A stretch of 64,000 nt of DNA from Lentzea cavernae (GCF_014653695.1 NZ_BNAR01000006.1:62001-126000); one strand, 5' to 3'; counted from the stretch's first letter, positions 1 through 8,637 are shown. Numbers and translations are program-made. The notes: a model not told the origin generated them from the letters alone.

Positions 1-350
1 TCGGTCGGCAGAACCACGGTCAGCACGTCCGCGCGCAAGTTGCCCAGTCAGTGCCATGCCGCGCCGCCCACTCCCCCGGTCTGCTCGGACGAAGCTCCGA
101 TCTCCACACTGGTGACCAGGACGTCAACCCTGCCGAACTGCTCGGCGTGCCGCTTGGTCACCTGCTCCGCCTGGTCGGGTTCACTGAGGTCGGCGACCAG
201 CGTGCTCACCTGCCCGGAGATCCTGTTCGCCGCCTTCCCCAGGACCTCGACGCGCCTGCCCATGATCACAACCTCGTTGCCGTCGAGCGCGAACCGCTCA
301 CCGGCCGACTGCTCATCAGACTCCGCGGATCGGGCGCGTCGAACCGGTCT
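1..350 (-). pseudogene. Decayed short-chain dehydrogenase (SDR) gene, runs off the left edge
   Basis: Read on the minus strand, about 80 residues resemble the N-terminal half of an SDR: a TGSTR stretch near 330, then FALDGNEVVIMGRRVEVL, then ADLSEP and FGRVDVLV, which match the cofactor-binding beta-alpha-beta region and the segment before the NAG motif. The TGSTR piece and the rest lie in different frames, so there is a frameshift near 315. A TGA at about 46-48 interrupts the frame, and SDR-like sequence (LGNLRADVLTVVLPT) resumes beyond it. The NAG motif is degenerate (TSVEIGA). I read this as a dead gene; the C-terminal half lies outside the window. Confidence 0.6.
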
Positions 351-556
351 CGAACTCGCCGCGATCTGTTCGACCAGTGATCGGTGTCCGTTCGGGCGGC
401 GTGCCCGATCTTCGTGTCCCCGGTCGCCGCTCAAGCTGGACGAAGTGTCCACAGTGGCGTCTAATTCTGCCCAAGCGCGCAATCAATCCACTGTGGACTA
501 TAGCGCGCCGTCGATCGGAACTCTTTCCACTTTTCCAGGACATGCAGGAGAAAAAC

Positions 557-931
557 ATGGACTCGACCGTGTCCAACTTCGTGACGATCATCATCAGTCT
601 TGTTCTGATCGCCGCGATGTGGCAGGTCTTCACCAAGGCGGGACGACCCGGCTGGGGCGCCATCGTCCCCGTCTACAACCTCTACCTGTTGGTGAAGACC
701 GCAGGCAGGCCCGGCTGGTGGGTCGTGCTGTACCTCGTGCCCGTCGTCAACATCGTCGCGCACCTCCTCGTCTCGCTCGATCTCGCGCGATCCTTCGGCA
801 AGAGCAAGGCGTTCGGTGTCGTGGGACTGTGGCTGTTCAGCGTGGTCGGACTCGCGATCCTTGGATTCGGCGGTGCGCGGTACACCGGTGTGGACCGTGC
901 CGGGCAGGACAGCGCCGCCTTCGCTCACTGA
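557..931 (+). CDS. Small multi-spanning membrane protein, DUF5684-like
   Basis: This 124-residue protein has an N-terminal transmembrane helix, then the pattern GRPGWGAIVPVYNLYLL followed by a second GRPGWW and two further hydrophobic helices. The repeated G-PGW and P-YN signature is typical of the DUF5684 family of small actinobacterial membrane proteins, whose function is unknown. The start at 557 is chosen because AGGAG lies seven bases upstream; an in-frame ATG at 542 lacks such a site. It is followed after 55 bases by another membrane protein on the same strand, so the two may share a transcript. Confidence 0.75.
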   Translation: MDSTVSNFVTIIISLVLIAAMWQVFTKAGRPGWGAIVPVYNLYLLVKTAGRPGWWVVLYLVPVVNIVAHLLVSLDLARSFGKSKAFGVVGLWLFSVVGLAILGFGGARYTGVDRAGQDSAAFAH

Positions 932-986
932 GACGACCTCCCCTGAGCACAAAGGCTTCTGGACTAGAAGAAACAGGATTACAGCC

Positions 987-1847
987 ATGCAGGAAAGTGC
1001 GCCGTCGCGGCGCTGGCTCAAGGTGCTCATCCCGGTCGCGATCGCTGTGGTGATCACCGGCGCCAGTCTGAGCGCTTACCTCGTCGAACGGTCGCAAGGG
1101 CAGACCATGCACACCATGGGCGACGCTGCGACGCCTGACCGGCTCGACGTGCAGTTCTACGTGCAGAAGGTCGACCCGGTCACCGAAGAGGTCTCCGCGC
1201 AGGTCTTCGTCGAGCCCGCCGGGCGGTTCGCCGACCAGGACGGCATGCCCGCGAACGACATCACCCTCTACGTCAACGCGATCAAGGGGGACGTGCTCTC
1301 GTTCAAGGCCGGCAAGAACCCGAGCGTGGCGGACGTGCGCGTACCGCTGACCACCGGTGTCATCACGGACTACCCGTTCGACCGCTATGGCGTCGATTTC
1401 GGGTTTTACGCGGAGACCGCGGCCGACTCCATCCCGGTGAACGTGACGTTCAGCAGCGCGGACTCGTTCTTCAGGCTTGAACCGGGACAGGGGAAGTCCG
1501 AATCAGGCGGACTCGAGTTCAGCGCGACGGCCAGTCGTACCACGGGGATGTTCGCATTCGCCATCTTCATCATGATCTTCATGTGGTGCCTGAGCATCTC
1601 CGCGGTGATCGCGGCACTCTACGCGGTGGGTGGCAAGCACGGCCTGCTCTGGCCGTCGATGAGCTTCATGGGAGCACTTCTGTTCGCGTTGGTGCCTCTG
1701 CGGAACGCCGTACCGGGATCGCCGCCGATCGGTTCGGTCGTCGACTTCGGGTCGTTCTTCATCGCCGAGACGCTGATCTCGCTCTCCCTCATCACCACAG
1801 TCGTTGTGGGCTATCGGACCGAGTTGAGGAAGAAGGCCGCTGCCTGA
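987..1847 (+). CDS. DUF4436-like membrane protein
   Basis: The product has 286 residues: a cytoplasmic N-terminus, one transmembrane helix (about residues 12-31), an extracytoplasmic beta-rich domain of about 150 residues, and three closely spaced C-terminal helices with a short basic tail (RTELRKKAAA). The tripartite layout and the PFDRYGVDF motif fit the DUF4436 family, which has no established function. The start at 987 gives an N-terminus typical of the family. A GC-rich hairpin five bases after the stop codon probably ends the transcript shared with the preceding gene. Confidence 0.75.
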   Translation: MQESAPSRRWLKVLIPVAIAVVITGASLSAYLVERSQGQTMHTMGDAATPDRLDVQFYVQKVDPVTEEVSAQVFVEPAGRFADQDGMPANDITLYVNAIKGDVLSFKAGKNPSVADVRVPLTTGVITDYPFDRYGVDFGFYAETAADSIPVNVTFSSADSFFRLEPGQGKSESGGLEFSATASRTTGMFAFAIFIMIFMWCLSISAVIAALYAVGGKHGLLWPSMSFMGALLFALVPLRNAVPGSPPIGSVVDFGSFFIAETLISLSLITTVVVGYRTELRKKAAA

Positions 1848-1851
1848 AACC

Positions 1852-1883
1852 GGGCCGGGGTCTCACACGCGTGACCCCGGCCC
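1852..1883. terminator. GC-rich hairpin terminator
   Basis: An 11-base perfect inverted repeat (GGGCCGGGGTC at 1852-1862 pairing with 1873-1883) encloses a 10-base loop directly after the stop codon at 1847. There is no U-tract, which is usual for actinomycete terminators. Confidence 0.7.
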
Positions 1884-1974
1884 GCAGCGCAGTGTGGAAG
1901 GGACAGCAAGCGGGCTACGTTGTTGATCCGGCGGAATCATGAGCCGGCCCTTGCGGCAGGGAACTCCGGCACTC

Positions 1975-2219
1975 GCCGGAGCTGGCGGAGTCGATGCGCC
2001 TGGCTTTCGAGGAGGTCACCACCGCCTTCCCTCGATCGCCTCAAGCGGGTGATCGCGCAGGAGCAGCGGAACAGTTCCCTGACGATCAGCGGGGATGCGC
2101 GGTCGCTGGCGGAAGCCCTGGATGACATGTGGCTCGGGGCCGGCGTTCTGGCGAGGATTTGCCGCGAGCACGGGCAGATGGACACGATGGTGGCCACCCG
2201 CCGGCTACTCGGCCTGTAA
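1975..2219 (+). pseudogene. Frameshifted small hypothetical gene
   Basis: Two helical, acidic stretches lie in different frames: ELAESMRLAFEEVTTAFPRS at about 1980-2040, then LDRLKRVIAQEQ through LAEALDDMWLGAGVLARI to RRLLGL and a stop at 2219. Read together they look like one small helical protein broken by a frameshift near 2035. I do not recognise the family. The neighbourhood (a decayed DJ-1 gene directly after) supports decay, but a genuine short ORF in the second frame cannot be excluded. Confidence 0.35.
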
Positions 2220-2221
2220 CA

Positions 2222-2775
2222 CGACCACACAGGTCCCGATCCACAACTCGGGAACACCGGGTACAAGAAGGGCTTCCGGCTCAAGGAGCTGACCGCTCCC
2301 CTGCTACCGCTTGAAGCGCGCCGGGTGGGACGTCCAGCTCGCTTCGCTCCTGAATGTTGAGCCGCCGCCGAACCCGGTGAGCACCGAGGTGAACGCGCAG
2401 ACCGGTACTCGTCGTTTCGAAGCCGACGTGGAAGCGACCACGGCGCTCGCGAACCCGTGCGTCTCGATTCCGTCGACGTCAGCACCTCAGCTGCACCCCC
2501 GACACCTCGGCATTGGCGAACCCGGTGACCTTCTTGCCCTCCACCATTCGACGCGGCCTCCAACCCGGCGGCACGGACCGCTGAGGGGCCTGGCCGAGAA
2601 CGAGAGCCCGGTCCGGTTGATCGAGGCCACTCTGCGTTCGGGCACGACGTCTTGCCCTTCCTCGTCGAAGACGAACTGGAGAAGCTGAGCGGGTCCTGCT
2701 CGAAAGTCGCCGACTGGCAGTCCCACGTGGTCCAGGACGGAATTCTGATCACCGGCCAGAACCCGGCGTCAGGCG
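2222..2775 (+). pseudogene. Decayed DJ-1/PfpI family gene with an inverted middle segment
   Basis: Three blocks match DJ-1/PfpI proteins in order. Block one (2253-2310) reads NTGYKKGFRLKELTAP. Block two (2311-2460, another frame) reads KRAGWDVQLAS, then RRFEADVEATTALANP. Block three (2637-2775, a third frame) reads GHDVLPFLVEDELEKL, then ADWQSHVV and LITGQNPAS, the family's C-terminal signature. The stretch between blocks two and three that should carry VEGKKVTGFxNAE is instead readable on the opposite strand (about 2500-2553, MVEGKKVTGFANAEV). The nucleophile Cys region is missing. Family members are glyoxalase/chaperone-like cytosolic proteins; this copy cannot be functional. Confidence 0.65.
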
Positions 2776-2825
2776 TTCGGTGGCCGCTCATGGCTCATGC
2801 TGGTCTTCGTTCGGCCGACGAGAAA

Positions 2826-2870
2826 CGGGATCTCGTCTCGCAGTCCTCTGGACCACGAGACGAGATCCCG
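2826..2870. terminator. Perfect 15-bp inverted repeat, probable terminator
   Basis: CGGGATCTCGTCTCG at 2826-2840 pairs exactly with 2856-2870 across a 15-base loop. It lies about 100 bases beyond the stop of the minus-strand ESX cargo operon; on that strand the stem is followed by GTTTCT, so it may terminate that operon. It also lies just past the DJ-1 relic on the plus strand. Confidence 0.55.
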
Positions 2871-2968
2871 ATCAGGCCATGGGTTTCGGCGTATGACGCA
2901 CAATCACGCCACGGCTCAGCAGCCCTGCAGTGCGATCAGGTGGTCAGGTCGTGCTGCAGGATGTGGGT

Positions 2969-4663
2969 TCACTGTTGCGAGTTGTACTCCCTCAGGTCAC
3001 CGAGGAAGCCTGAGTTCTCCTGCTGACCGTGCCGGTCAGCGCCGAGTTCCTTCCACAGCTCGTGAACCAGGTGCAGCATCGACCCCGTGGCGAACGCCCT
3101 CCCCGCCACCGTGAGGTGGCCACCGGGCGCGGCGAGCTCCTCGAAGTTCTTGATCCACCGGCTGATGTCCGCAGCCTCTTCCGGAGTCTTGCCGAACTTG
3201 GTCGTGAGCACGCTTTCCAGGTGCTGCTTGCCGTACTTGCCCAGGTCTTCGATGTGATTCTTGGCCTCGCCCCAGGACAACGGCTTCGTCCCTCCCGCAC
3301 CACCTGGGCCGGGAGTGTCCGAACCGGGCGGCTTGGGTGCTGCGGACTCGCCCACCGGGGGTTTCGGCGCGTTCGGGTCGCCCGTGGAAGGTTTGGGCGC
3401 GGCGTCGTCCGGTTTCGGCGTGGCCGGAGTGTTCGGCGCGCCGGGAGGCGGCGTGCTCGGCCTGGGCGCACCACCGGTTCCGGGCGGTGTGGCACCGCCG
3501 GCTCCTCCGCCTGGCGGCGGCGAACTGGGGACTTCTTGCGGTTTCGGCACCGTGGGCGAGTCCGGCGGTTTGACCGCAGGGGGCGTGACAGTCGCCGTGT
3601 TCGTGCCATCCGCCGGCGGCCGTTGCACGGGCGGGGGTTCAGGGGTGTCGCCCTTGCCGCCTGTGGCCGGAACCTCGGGCGGTCTCTGGGTCGTGGGCAC
3701 ATCCCCTGCGGGCGGCCTGGGAGCGCCGGCCCCGCTGCCTCCTGGGACCTCCGGCGGCCTTTGCACCGGCGGAACATCAGCAGCGGGCGGTCTGGGGCCA
3801 CCGGCACCGCCGCCACCGTTGATCGAGGGCGTGTCACCGTTGCCCCTCAACGGAGGAGGAGTCGAGACGCTCGACGAGCCGCCTCCCCTGGTGAAGCGCG
3901 CCGCGTCGTCGCTCATGTTCGTGAGTGCTGTGCCGAGGTCGTCCGCCGCCTTCGACGACGAAGTGAGCAGCGACTTCAGTTTGGCGATGTGACCCATGAT
4001 CCGGGCCAGCGCTTCCAAAGCGGTCGCCACGGCAGTGCCGACGAACGCGACCACCGACGCGCCCAGCGTGATCGGCGCCAGGCCCATCGCTACCAGCGCG
4101 CCGCCGATCAGGTTGCCGATCACCATGGCGATGATGTCCCGCACCAGCGAGCGCACGGCAGTGACGACCGCACCCATCGTGCCCATCAATTTCGCGGAGG
4201 CGTTGACCGCGGATCCGATGGCCTCGAGTTCCTTGGCGACGTGCGACATCGTCGCGCGGAAGCGCTCGGCCGCTTCACCGGTCCACCCGTCGAGCTTCCT
4301 GAGTGCGTCGAGGTGCCCTGACGCCAGCCCTTCGTAGCCGGCGGCGTCCTCTTTGAGCTTCTCGGTTTCCTGCCGGATGGCGATGTTGTCGCCGATGAGC
4401 AGGTCGAGCGGCTCGCGCAGGAAGAAGATGTGGTCGATCAGCCAGCCGACGCCGGCACCGAGGACGGCGCCGAGCGGGTTCAGCGCAGCGCCGACGACGT
4501 CGAACGCCAGACCGACGCTGAAAGCGGCGATCGAAGCGCTGTCCTGGTCCTGCGCCGCCTTCACGAGGCCCGCCACGGTGTCGACCATGCCCGCGCCGGA
4601 GAACCCGTCGGTGAACTCGGTCCCCTCACCGAAGCCAGGGGTGAGTGTCAGGCCCTGCACCAT
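2969..4663 (-). CDS. WXG-motif, proline-rich type VII secretion cargo-like protein
   Basis: This 564-residue protein has a helical N-terminal half (residues 1-260) with a WTG turn (W127-G129) between two long helices, the hallmark of WXG100-like ESX substrates, plus hydrophobic helices at about 50-80 and 180-215. A low-complexity proline/glycine/threonine region (about 275-480) follows, then a folded C-terminal segment of about 85 residues. That layout resembles large ESX-secreted proteins such as EspA/EspB-type cargo. The ATG at 4663 overlaps the previous stop (TGATG), so it is translationally coupled to the EspC-like gene. An upstream in-frame extension is possible but less likely. No catalytic motif is visible in the C-terminal part. 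Confidence 0.75.
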   Translation of the reverse strand: MVQGLTLTPGFGEGTEFTDGFSGAGMVDTVAGLVKAAQDQDSASIAAFSVGLAFDVVGAALNPLGAVLGAGVGWLIDHIFFLREPLDLLIGDNIAIRQETEKLKEDAAGYEGLASGHLDALRKLDGWTGEAAERFRATMSHVAKELEAIGSAVNASAKLMGTMGAVVTAVRSLVRDIIAMVIGNLIGGALVAMGLAPITLGASVVAFVGTAVATALEALARIMGHIAKLKSLLTSSSKAADDLGTALTNMSDDAARFTRGGGSSSVSTPPPLRGNGDTPSINGGGGAGGPRPPAADVPPVQRPPEVPGGSGAGAPRPPAGDVPTTQRPPEVPATGGKGDTPEPPPVQRPPADGTNTATVTPPAVKPPDSPTVPKPQEVPSSPPPGGGAGGATPPGTGGAPRPSTPPPGAPNTPATPKPDDAAPKPSTGDPNAPKPPVGESAAPKPPGSDTPGPGGAGGTKPLSWGEAKNHIEDLGKYGKQHLESVLTTKFGKTPEEAADISRWIKNFEELAAPGGHLTVAGRAFATGSMLHLVHELWKELGADRHGQQENSGFLGDLREYNSQQ

Positions 4664-4968
4664 CAGAGACCTCCGGAGAACGTCTTGGCATTGCCCTGGT
4701 CGGTGTTGCTGTACGTGGCCGCAGTCAGGCGGGCGTTCTTCGCCGCCTCGCGAAGACCCGCCTCGTACTTGCCGATGCACTCCTCGGCCTTCTTCACCTC
4801 GACGCGCGCGGCGGCGGCGAAGATCTGTCCGACGATGCCGAACACCAGAGGGTCGAAGTGGACGCTGCCGAGCACGCCCTTCGAGGTCTCGAGCTGGGCG
4901 ACGAGGTCGTCGAGGTTCGCGGAGAACGTGGTGATCGCGTCGGGATCCACGCCGAAAGCACCCGTCAT
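4663..4968 (-). CDS. EspC-like ESX secretion target
   Basis: A 101-residue all-helical protein of the size and pattern of the EspC/DUF2580 family (N-terminal GVDPDAITTF, two amphipathic helices). It carries a C-terminal YSNTD sequence (Y86-D90), which fits the general type VII secretion signal YxxxD/E. EspC-like proteins are small ESX cargo or co-secreted partners. It sits between a YbaB-like gene and the large WXG protein on one minus-strand transcript and overlaps the latter by three bases, suggesting that the two products form a pair. Confidence 0.75.
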   Translation of the reverse strand: MTGAFGVDPDAITTFSANLDDLVAQLETSKGVLGSVHFDPLVFGIVGQIFAAAARVEVKKAEECIGKYEAGLREAAKNARLTAATYSNTDQGNAKTFSGGL

Positions 4969-5002
4969 CGACTACCTCGCAGGGTGGAAACGAGCGGAGG
5001 GT

Positions 5003-5443
5003 TCACCACGGCCGGTCGTCCTCTTCGCTGCGGTCGTACTGGGCTTCTTCTCCCTCTTCTTCCACGGCAGGAGGGAGGTAGGACATCACCAGGTCCATGG
5101 ACTCGGTGCCCGCACCGAGCGGCGCGAAGGCCTCGATCATCTTCTCGGAGGCCGCGCGCTGTCCCCTGCCGACTGCCTCCATGATCGAGGCCCGCAGGCG
5201 GTCGGGGCTCAGGCGAGCCGCGTGTTCGGTCAGCTGGATGTCCTGCAGGGCGCCGGTAGGGGCGATCATCACCCGCACCGCGTGATCGTCCGACATCACG
5301 GTGGCCGACGCGCAGGCCATGTCCTCGCGCAGCTGTGCCGACTTCGCCGCGAGATCGTCGGCCTTGGCCTGCATGTCCCGCATCCACTGGTCGGGATCGA
5401 TCCCGACCGACTCGCGTCCGTCCACAGGAGCCAACGGATTCAT
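5003..5443 (-). CDS. YbaB/EbfC-family protein in ESX cargo operon
   Basis: This 146-residue protein has an N-terminal coiled helix (WMRDMQAKADDLAAKSAQLREDM), a strand-rich centre (DHAVRVMIAPTGALQDIQL) and a further helix, the YbaB/EbfC fold. The C-terminus is strongly acidic (EEEGEEAQYDRSEEDD). Housekeeping YbaB binds DNA, but divergent copies like this are routinely found beside WXG100 and EspC-like genes in actinomycetes, where their role is unknown. The start at 5443 has GGGGGAA just upstream; the reading frame stays open 57 bases further without a comparable site. Confidence 0.7.
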   Translation of the reverse strand: MNPLAPVDGRESVGIDPDQWMRDMQAKADDLAAKSAQLREDMACASATVMSDDHAVRVMIAPTGALQDIQLTEHAARLSPDRLRASIMEAVGRGQRAASEKMIEAFAPLGAGTESMDLVMSYLPPAVEEEGEEAQYDRSEEDDRPW

Positions 5444-5519
5444 GAAATTCCCCCTCACGCCGAGTTGGCGTTGTTTCGAGTTGCTGTCCGGCTCCACCAC
5501 CGCAGACGTCGCTTCGGGC

Positions 5520-6944
5520 TCAGGCAGGCTGCGGCCGGGCCTTCGTCTTCAGGGCGCCGATGACCGATGGAGGCAGGTTCTCGCCGGGGACCTCGAACAG
5601 GTCGCCCCCCATGACGTAGCTGGCGGACCGGTGTTCCTTGTCGTCCTCGCCCTTGCCGCCGGCACCGGGAGCCATCGGCGCGCCACCCGTGCCGGCACCC
5701 ATCGCGGACGCGCCGGCGGATCCGGTCATGCCCATCGGCATCCCGCCGCGCGGCTGACCTTGCACACCGGCCGAACCACCGGGTGTCATCGAACCGCCCG
5801 CGCCACCACCCGCGCCGAATGAACCGCCGCCACCGCCACCCGACGAGGGGCTGAACGGCACGGGGCCACCGTTCGCGCCGGCGCCACCACCGAAGCCGCC
5901 CGCACCCGGTGCCGCCGGAGCGAACTTGAGGTTCTGCGGGGTGTGGTTCGTGCCGGGGGTGTTCCTGCCGGCAGAGGGAACCATCGGGATCTGCGGCGTG
6001 TAGGCGCCGTTGCCACCGGCTCCGCTGGTGTAGGTGGAGCCGGAAGTCGCACCGGGGTTGTAGCCCGGCGCGGTCGGCACGTATGCGGCGGCGACGTTGG
6101 TGCCGCCGGGGTTGTAGCCGGGCATCTGCGGCGTGTAGTTACCACCACCGGCGCCCAACCCCGGAGCGGACGGGGCGTACGCCGCTGCAGCGGGCTGGTT
6201 CACGCCGACACCGCCGGTTCCCGTGCCACCGCTGGCACTCGGCGGAGCGGCGATGGCACCGGCACTCGCGGTCTGCGTCGACGTGTACGCGTCGACCCCG
6301 CCGAGCGCAGGCGCGGCACCGGACCGCGCCACAGCCATCACCGGCTCTTCCACCTGACCGGTGTTCGGGTTGAACGGCGGCTTGAAAGCGGGCATCGACG
6401 AGTCGATCTGCCGCGAGTTGTTCTCCATCGCGGTCATGACGTCGACCGCCTGCTCGTGTGCGGCGCGCGACGACGCGTTGGCCATCGCGATGTCCGCGGA
6501 GGCCAGCACGAACGCGGGCGTGCCCGGCTGTGACAGCGCGGCGGTGGCCCTGTTCCAGTCGAACTCGACGGGAGCGGGCATCTGCGCGCGGGCGGCCTCC
6601 ATCACACGGCCCTGGTCGGCGACCTTGTTGCCGACCTCCACCGCGGTGCGCGCGGTCTCGTCCACCCATTGCCCGAGCTTCTTCATCGCGTCACGCGCGG
6701 CCTCCGCGGCCGCACCCGTCCACTTCGACTCGGACGCGGTGATCACGGAGGTCATCGTCCGCGACGCCTCGGTCAGCTCGGTGCCGTACCTGCTCCAGTC
6801 GGAGCTGATCTGACCGGCCTGACCGGGATCGTTGCCGTTGTGCACGGCGGCGTACAGCTCCTGGTGCGATCGCGACGCCCAGTTCTGCGGATCTGTGAGG
6901 ACCGGAACGTTCTCGACCTCGCCGGGGTCGGTCTCGGAGAACAT
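5520..6944 (-). CDS. PPE-domain, glycine/proline-rich ESX-associated protein
   Basis: The 474-residue product begins with a helical PPE-like domain (about residues 1-185) containing the WTGAAAEAARDAM turn and a long second hairpin, followed by about 270 residues of low-complexity Gly/Pro/Ala/Asn sequence with recurring PGYNPG-type elements and a short conserved-looking tail (SYVMGGDLFEVPGENLPPSVIGALK). This matches the PPE-domain proteins of non-mycobacterial actinomycetes, which are exported by or act at type VII systems. The ATG at 6944 is preferred because AGAGGTGAG precedes it by six bases; a GTG at 6974 is the alternative. The gap to the previous gene is 33 bases. Confidence 0.75.
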   Translation of the reverse strand: MFSETDPGEVENVPVLTDPQNWASRSHQELYAAVHNGNDPGQAGQISSDWSRYGTELTEASRTMTSVITASESKWTGAAAEAARDAMKKLGQWVDETARTAVEVGNKVADQGRVMEAARAQMPAPVEFDWNRATAALSQPGTPAFVLASADIAMANASSRAAHEQAVDVMTAMENNSRQIDSSMPAFKPPFNPNTGQVEEPVMAVARSGAAPALGGVDAYTSTQTASAGAIAAPPSASGGTGTGGVGVNQPAAAAYAPSAPGLGAGGGNYTPQMPGYNPGGTNVAAAYVPTAPGYNPGATSGSTYTSGAGGNGAYTPQIPMVPSAGRNTPGTNHTPQNLKFAPAAPGAGGFGGGAGANGGPVPFSPSSGGGGGGSFGAGGGAGGSMTPGGSAGVQGQPRGGMPMGMTGSAGASAMGAGTGGAPMAPGAGGKGEDDKEHRSASYVMGGDLFEVPGENLPPSVIGALKTKARPQPA

Positions 6945-6977
6945 GACCGGCTCACCTCTCGACTCGATGGACACGGC

Positions 6978-7358
6978 TCAGCCCGCGCCCATGTGCTTCT
7001 TCAGTTCGGCCTGCTGTTCCTCGTCGAGGCGCGTGAAGTTCTCGATCGCCTGCACGATCGAGTTCTTCGTCTGTTCCAGAACCGCGCGGTACGCGGTCAT
7101 GACGCTCACGAACGAGTACTGCTCCCCCTCAGCCCGATCAGCGAACTTCTCGCGCATCCTGTCGCCCACCGGGTTCGCGCCCAGTGGCGCCGGACGAGCG
7201 ATGCTGTAGCCGGCACGCTCGAGCCACGTGTCGACCTGGTCGATCTGGGACTGGAACTGCCTGCGGAGCTCTTCGCCCGCTGCCGGGTCGAGCTGCACCT
7301 GACCCGAGCTCACGGTGTCTCTGAGCGGAACAGGGTCGTTGTCACCGACGATCTTCAT
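6978..7358 (-). CDS. Helical protein, first gene of the ESX cargo operon
   Basis: A 126-residue soluble helical protein of no recognised family. The sequence has a polar N-terminus, then long amphipathic helices (EELRRQFQSQIDQVDTWLER and a second one ending in LKKHMGAG). Its position as first gene of a five-gene minus-strand operon of ESX-type proteins suggests a partner or chaperone of the PPE protein that follows. The start at 7358 is supported by an AAGAGGA sequence about ten bases upstream; the frame extends further without one. No WXG motif or type VII signal is evident. Confidence 0.65.
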   Translation of the reverse strand: MKIVGDNDPVPLRDTVSSGQVQLDPAAGEELRRQFQSQIDQVDTWLERAGYSIARPAPLGANPVGDRMREKFADRAEGEQYSFVSVMTAYRAVLEQTKNSIVQAIENFTRLDEEQQAELKKHMGAG

Positions 7359-7452
7359 ACGAACCGATGTCCTCTTGAGTCGTTGCCGCACAACCTCGTC
7401 GTGGTTGCCATCGATCACACGGAAATCTGCGCCCAATGGTTCGAGCTCTCGG

Positions 7453-7830
7453 TCAGGCCTTGAAGTAGGGCGCGTTCACCGGTCCGTACGTCGACACATA
7501 CAGGCCGCCGTTGCGGCTGTTGAACCACACGCCACCGAGCTCGAACGGCTTGCCGTGGTCATGGCCGGTGACCCGCACCCACGCGTTGAGGTCCAAGGTG
7601 CCCCAGTACGCGTTCCAGCAGGAACCGGGCTGGACGACCGGTGAGCTGAGGGAGCCGGAAGCCTGGCCGGTCTGGGTGTAGGTGGAGTTGATGTAGAACG
7701 ACGCCGCGTAGGTCCCCTTGGCGCACAGCTGCACCGGTGACCACAGGTTGCCGGGACCGGCCTGCGCGGCGGGTGCCGCAGTGAGCAACGCGGCCGCGAC
7801 TGCCACAACGGCAATGATGATCTTCTTCAT
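7453..7830 (-). CDS. Small secreted protein
   Basis: A 125-residue protein with a classical signal peptide (MKK, then a long Ala/Val/Leu core, cleavage expected after AQA near residue 24). The mature part of about 100 residues is rich in aromatic residues and small polar residues and has two cysteines, which could form a disulphide. The pattern looks like a compact beta protein. I do not recognise the family. It is transcribed alone, between the ESX operon and a LuxR regulator. Confidence 0.7.
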   Translation of the reverse strand: MKKIIIAVVAVAAALLTAAPAAQAGPGNLWSPVQLCAKGTYAASFYINSTYTQTGQASGSLSSPVVQPGSCWNAYWGTLDLNAWVRVTGHDHGKPFELGGVWFNSRNGGLYVSTYGPVNAPYFKA

Positions 7831-7957
7831 GATGGGGAGTCCTTGTCGGGGTCAGCTGGTGAGGGTCGAGTGGATCCTCGACCTCACCGCGTCGAACCCG
7901 TCGCACGAACGGCGAAGTGGGGGTCGAGAGGGCAATTAGGACCGCACCGTCGGACAC

Positions 7958-8542
7958 CTACAGCACGCCGGCTCGCATGGCGTGCGCCACGGCGTGCGCC
8001 CGGTTGCGCAACCTCAGCCTCGTCAGCATCTGGTGCACGATCTTCTTCACCGTTCGCTCCGAGTAAGCGAGCAACCTCGCGATCTCCGCGGTGTCATGGC
8101 CGTCCGCCAGCAGCCGCAGCAACTGCTTTTCCCTTGCTGTGAAGGCATCACCGCCGCCACTGCCCTCGGCCAGCTCGGTCACGGGCAACACCGGCGCCCA
8201 GTCGCCGGCCAGCGCCTCGTCGATGGCCTGTGACAGGCGCTCGCGAGTCACCGCGCGTCTGTTCAGCAGTCCGGACACCCGGCAGCGTGCGAGCATCGCA
8301 CTGTCACCTCGCGTCAGGTGGTCGGTCACTAGGAGCGTGCGTGCCGACGAGGAACGGGTGATCCAGCGCACTAGGTCCAGAGTCGTCTCGTCGACCTCGT
8401 CCGTCACCACCATCGCGATGTCCGCCTGGCCGACCTTGTCCCTGGGCACCACCGTCACCGCGGGCCTGTCGGCCAGCAGACTGCTCACCCCGGGCAGGGC
8501 CAACGCGTCTGCGGAGCACACGGCGACCATCACGCTGTTCAT
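7958..8542 (-). CDS. Orphan LuxR-family regulator
   Basis: The 194-residue protein has an N-terminal receiver-like domain (residues 1-115) without an obvious phospho-acceptor arrangement, and a C-terminal LuxR-type helix-turn-helix: FTAREKQLLRLLADGHDTAEIARLLAYSERTVKK. It would bind DNA as a dimer. No cognate kinase lies beside it. The start at 8542 is set by GAGAGA just upstream and is 95 bases from the divergent start of a similar regulator, with an inverted repeat between them. The pair probably arose by duplication. Confidence 0.8.
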   Translation of the reverse strand: MNSVMVAVCSADALALPGVSSLLADRPAVTVVPRDKVGQADIAMVVTDEVDETTLDLVRWITRSSSARTLLVTDHLTRGDSAMLARCRVSGLLNRRAVTRERLSQAIDEALAGDWAPVLPVTELAEGSGGGDAFTAREKQLLRLLADGHDTAEIARLLAYSERTVKKIVHQMLTRLRLRNRAHAVAHAMRAGVL

Positions 8543-8561
8543 CTGATCTCTCTCACTACAC

Positions 8562-8615
8562 CGATGGAACTCGTACGAGGAGTGACACGTGTGTTGGTTT
8601 GAACGGGTTCCATCG
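8562..8615. promoter_or_regulatory. Inverted repeat between two divergent LuxR genes, possible shared operator
   Basis: CGATGGAAC (8562-8570) is repeated in inverted orientation at 8607-8615, with a 36-base spacer, inside the 95-base divergent promoter region. It is placed where one regulator could control both genes. This is inference from position and symmetry only. Confidence 0.35.
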
Positions 8616-8637
8616 AGGTGTGGTGCGAGGGGTTTGG

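Noticed and set aside
2826-2870. The 15-bp inverted repeat as an insertion-sequence end
   Set aside because: Both arms are adjacent with a short loop, and no transposase or target duplication is visible; a terminator hairpin is simpler.
3029-4321. A 430-residue plus-strand ORF across the ESX cargo region
   Set aside because: Arginine-rich antisense frame of the proline/glycine-rich WXG gene; no motifs and no start signal.
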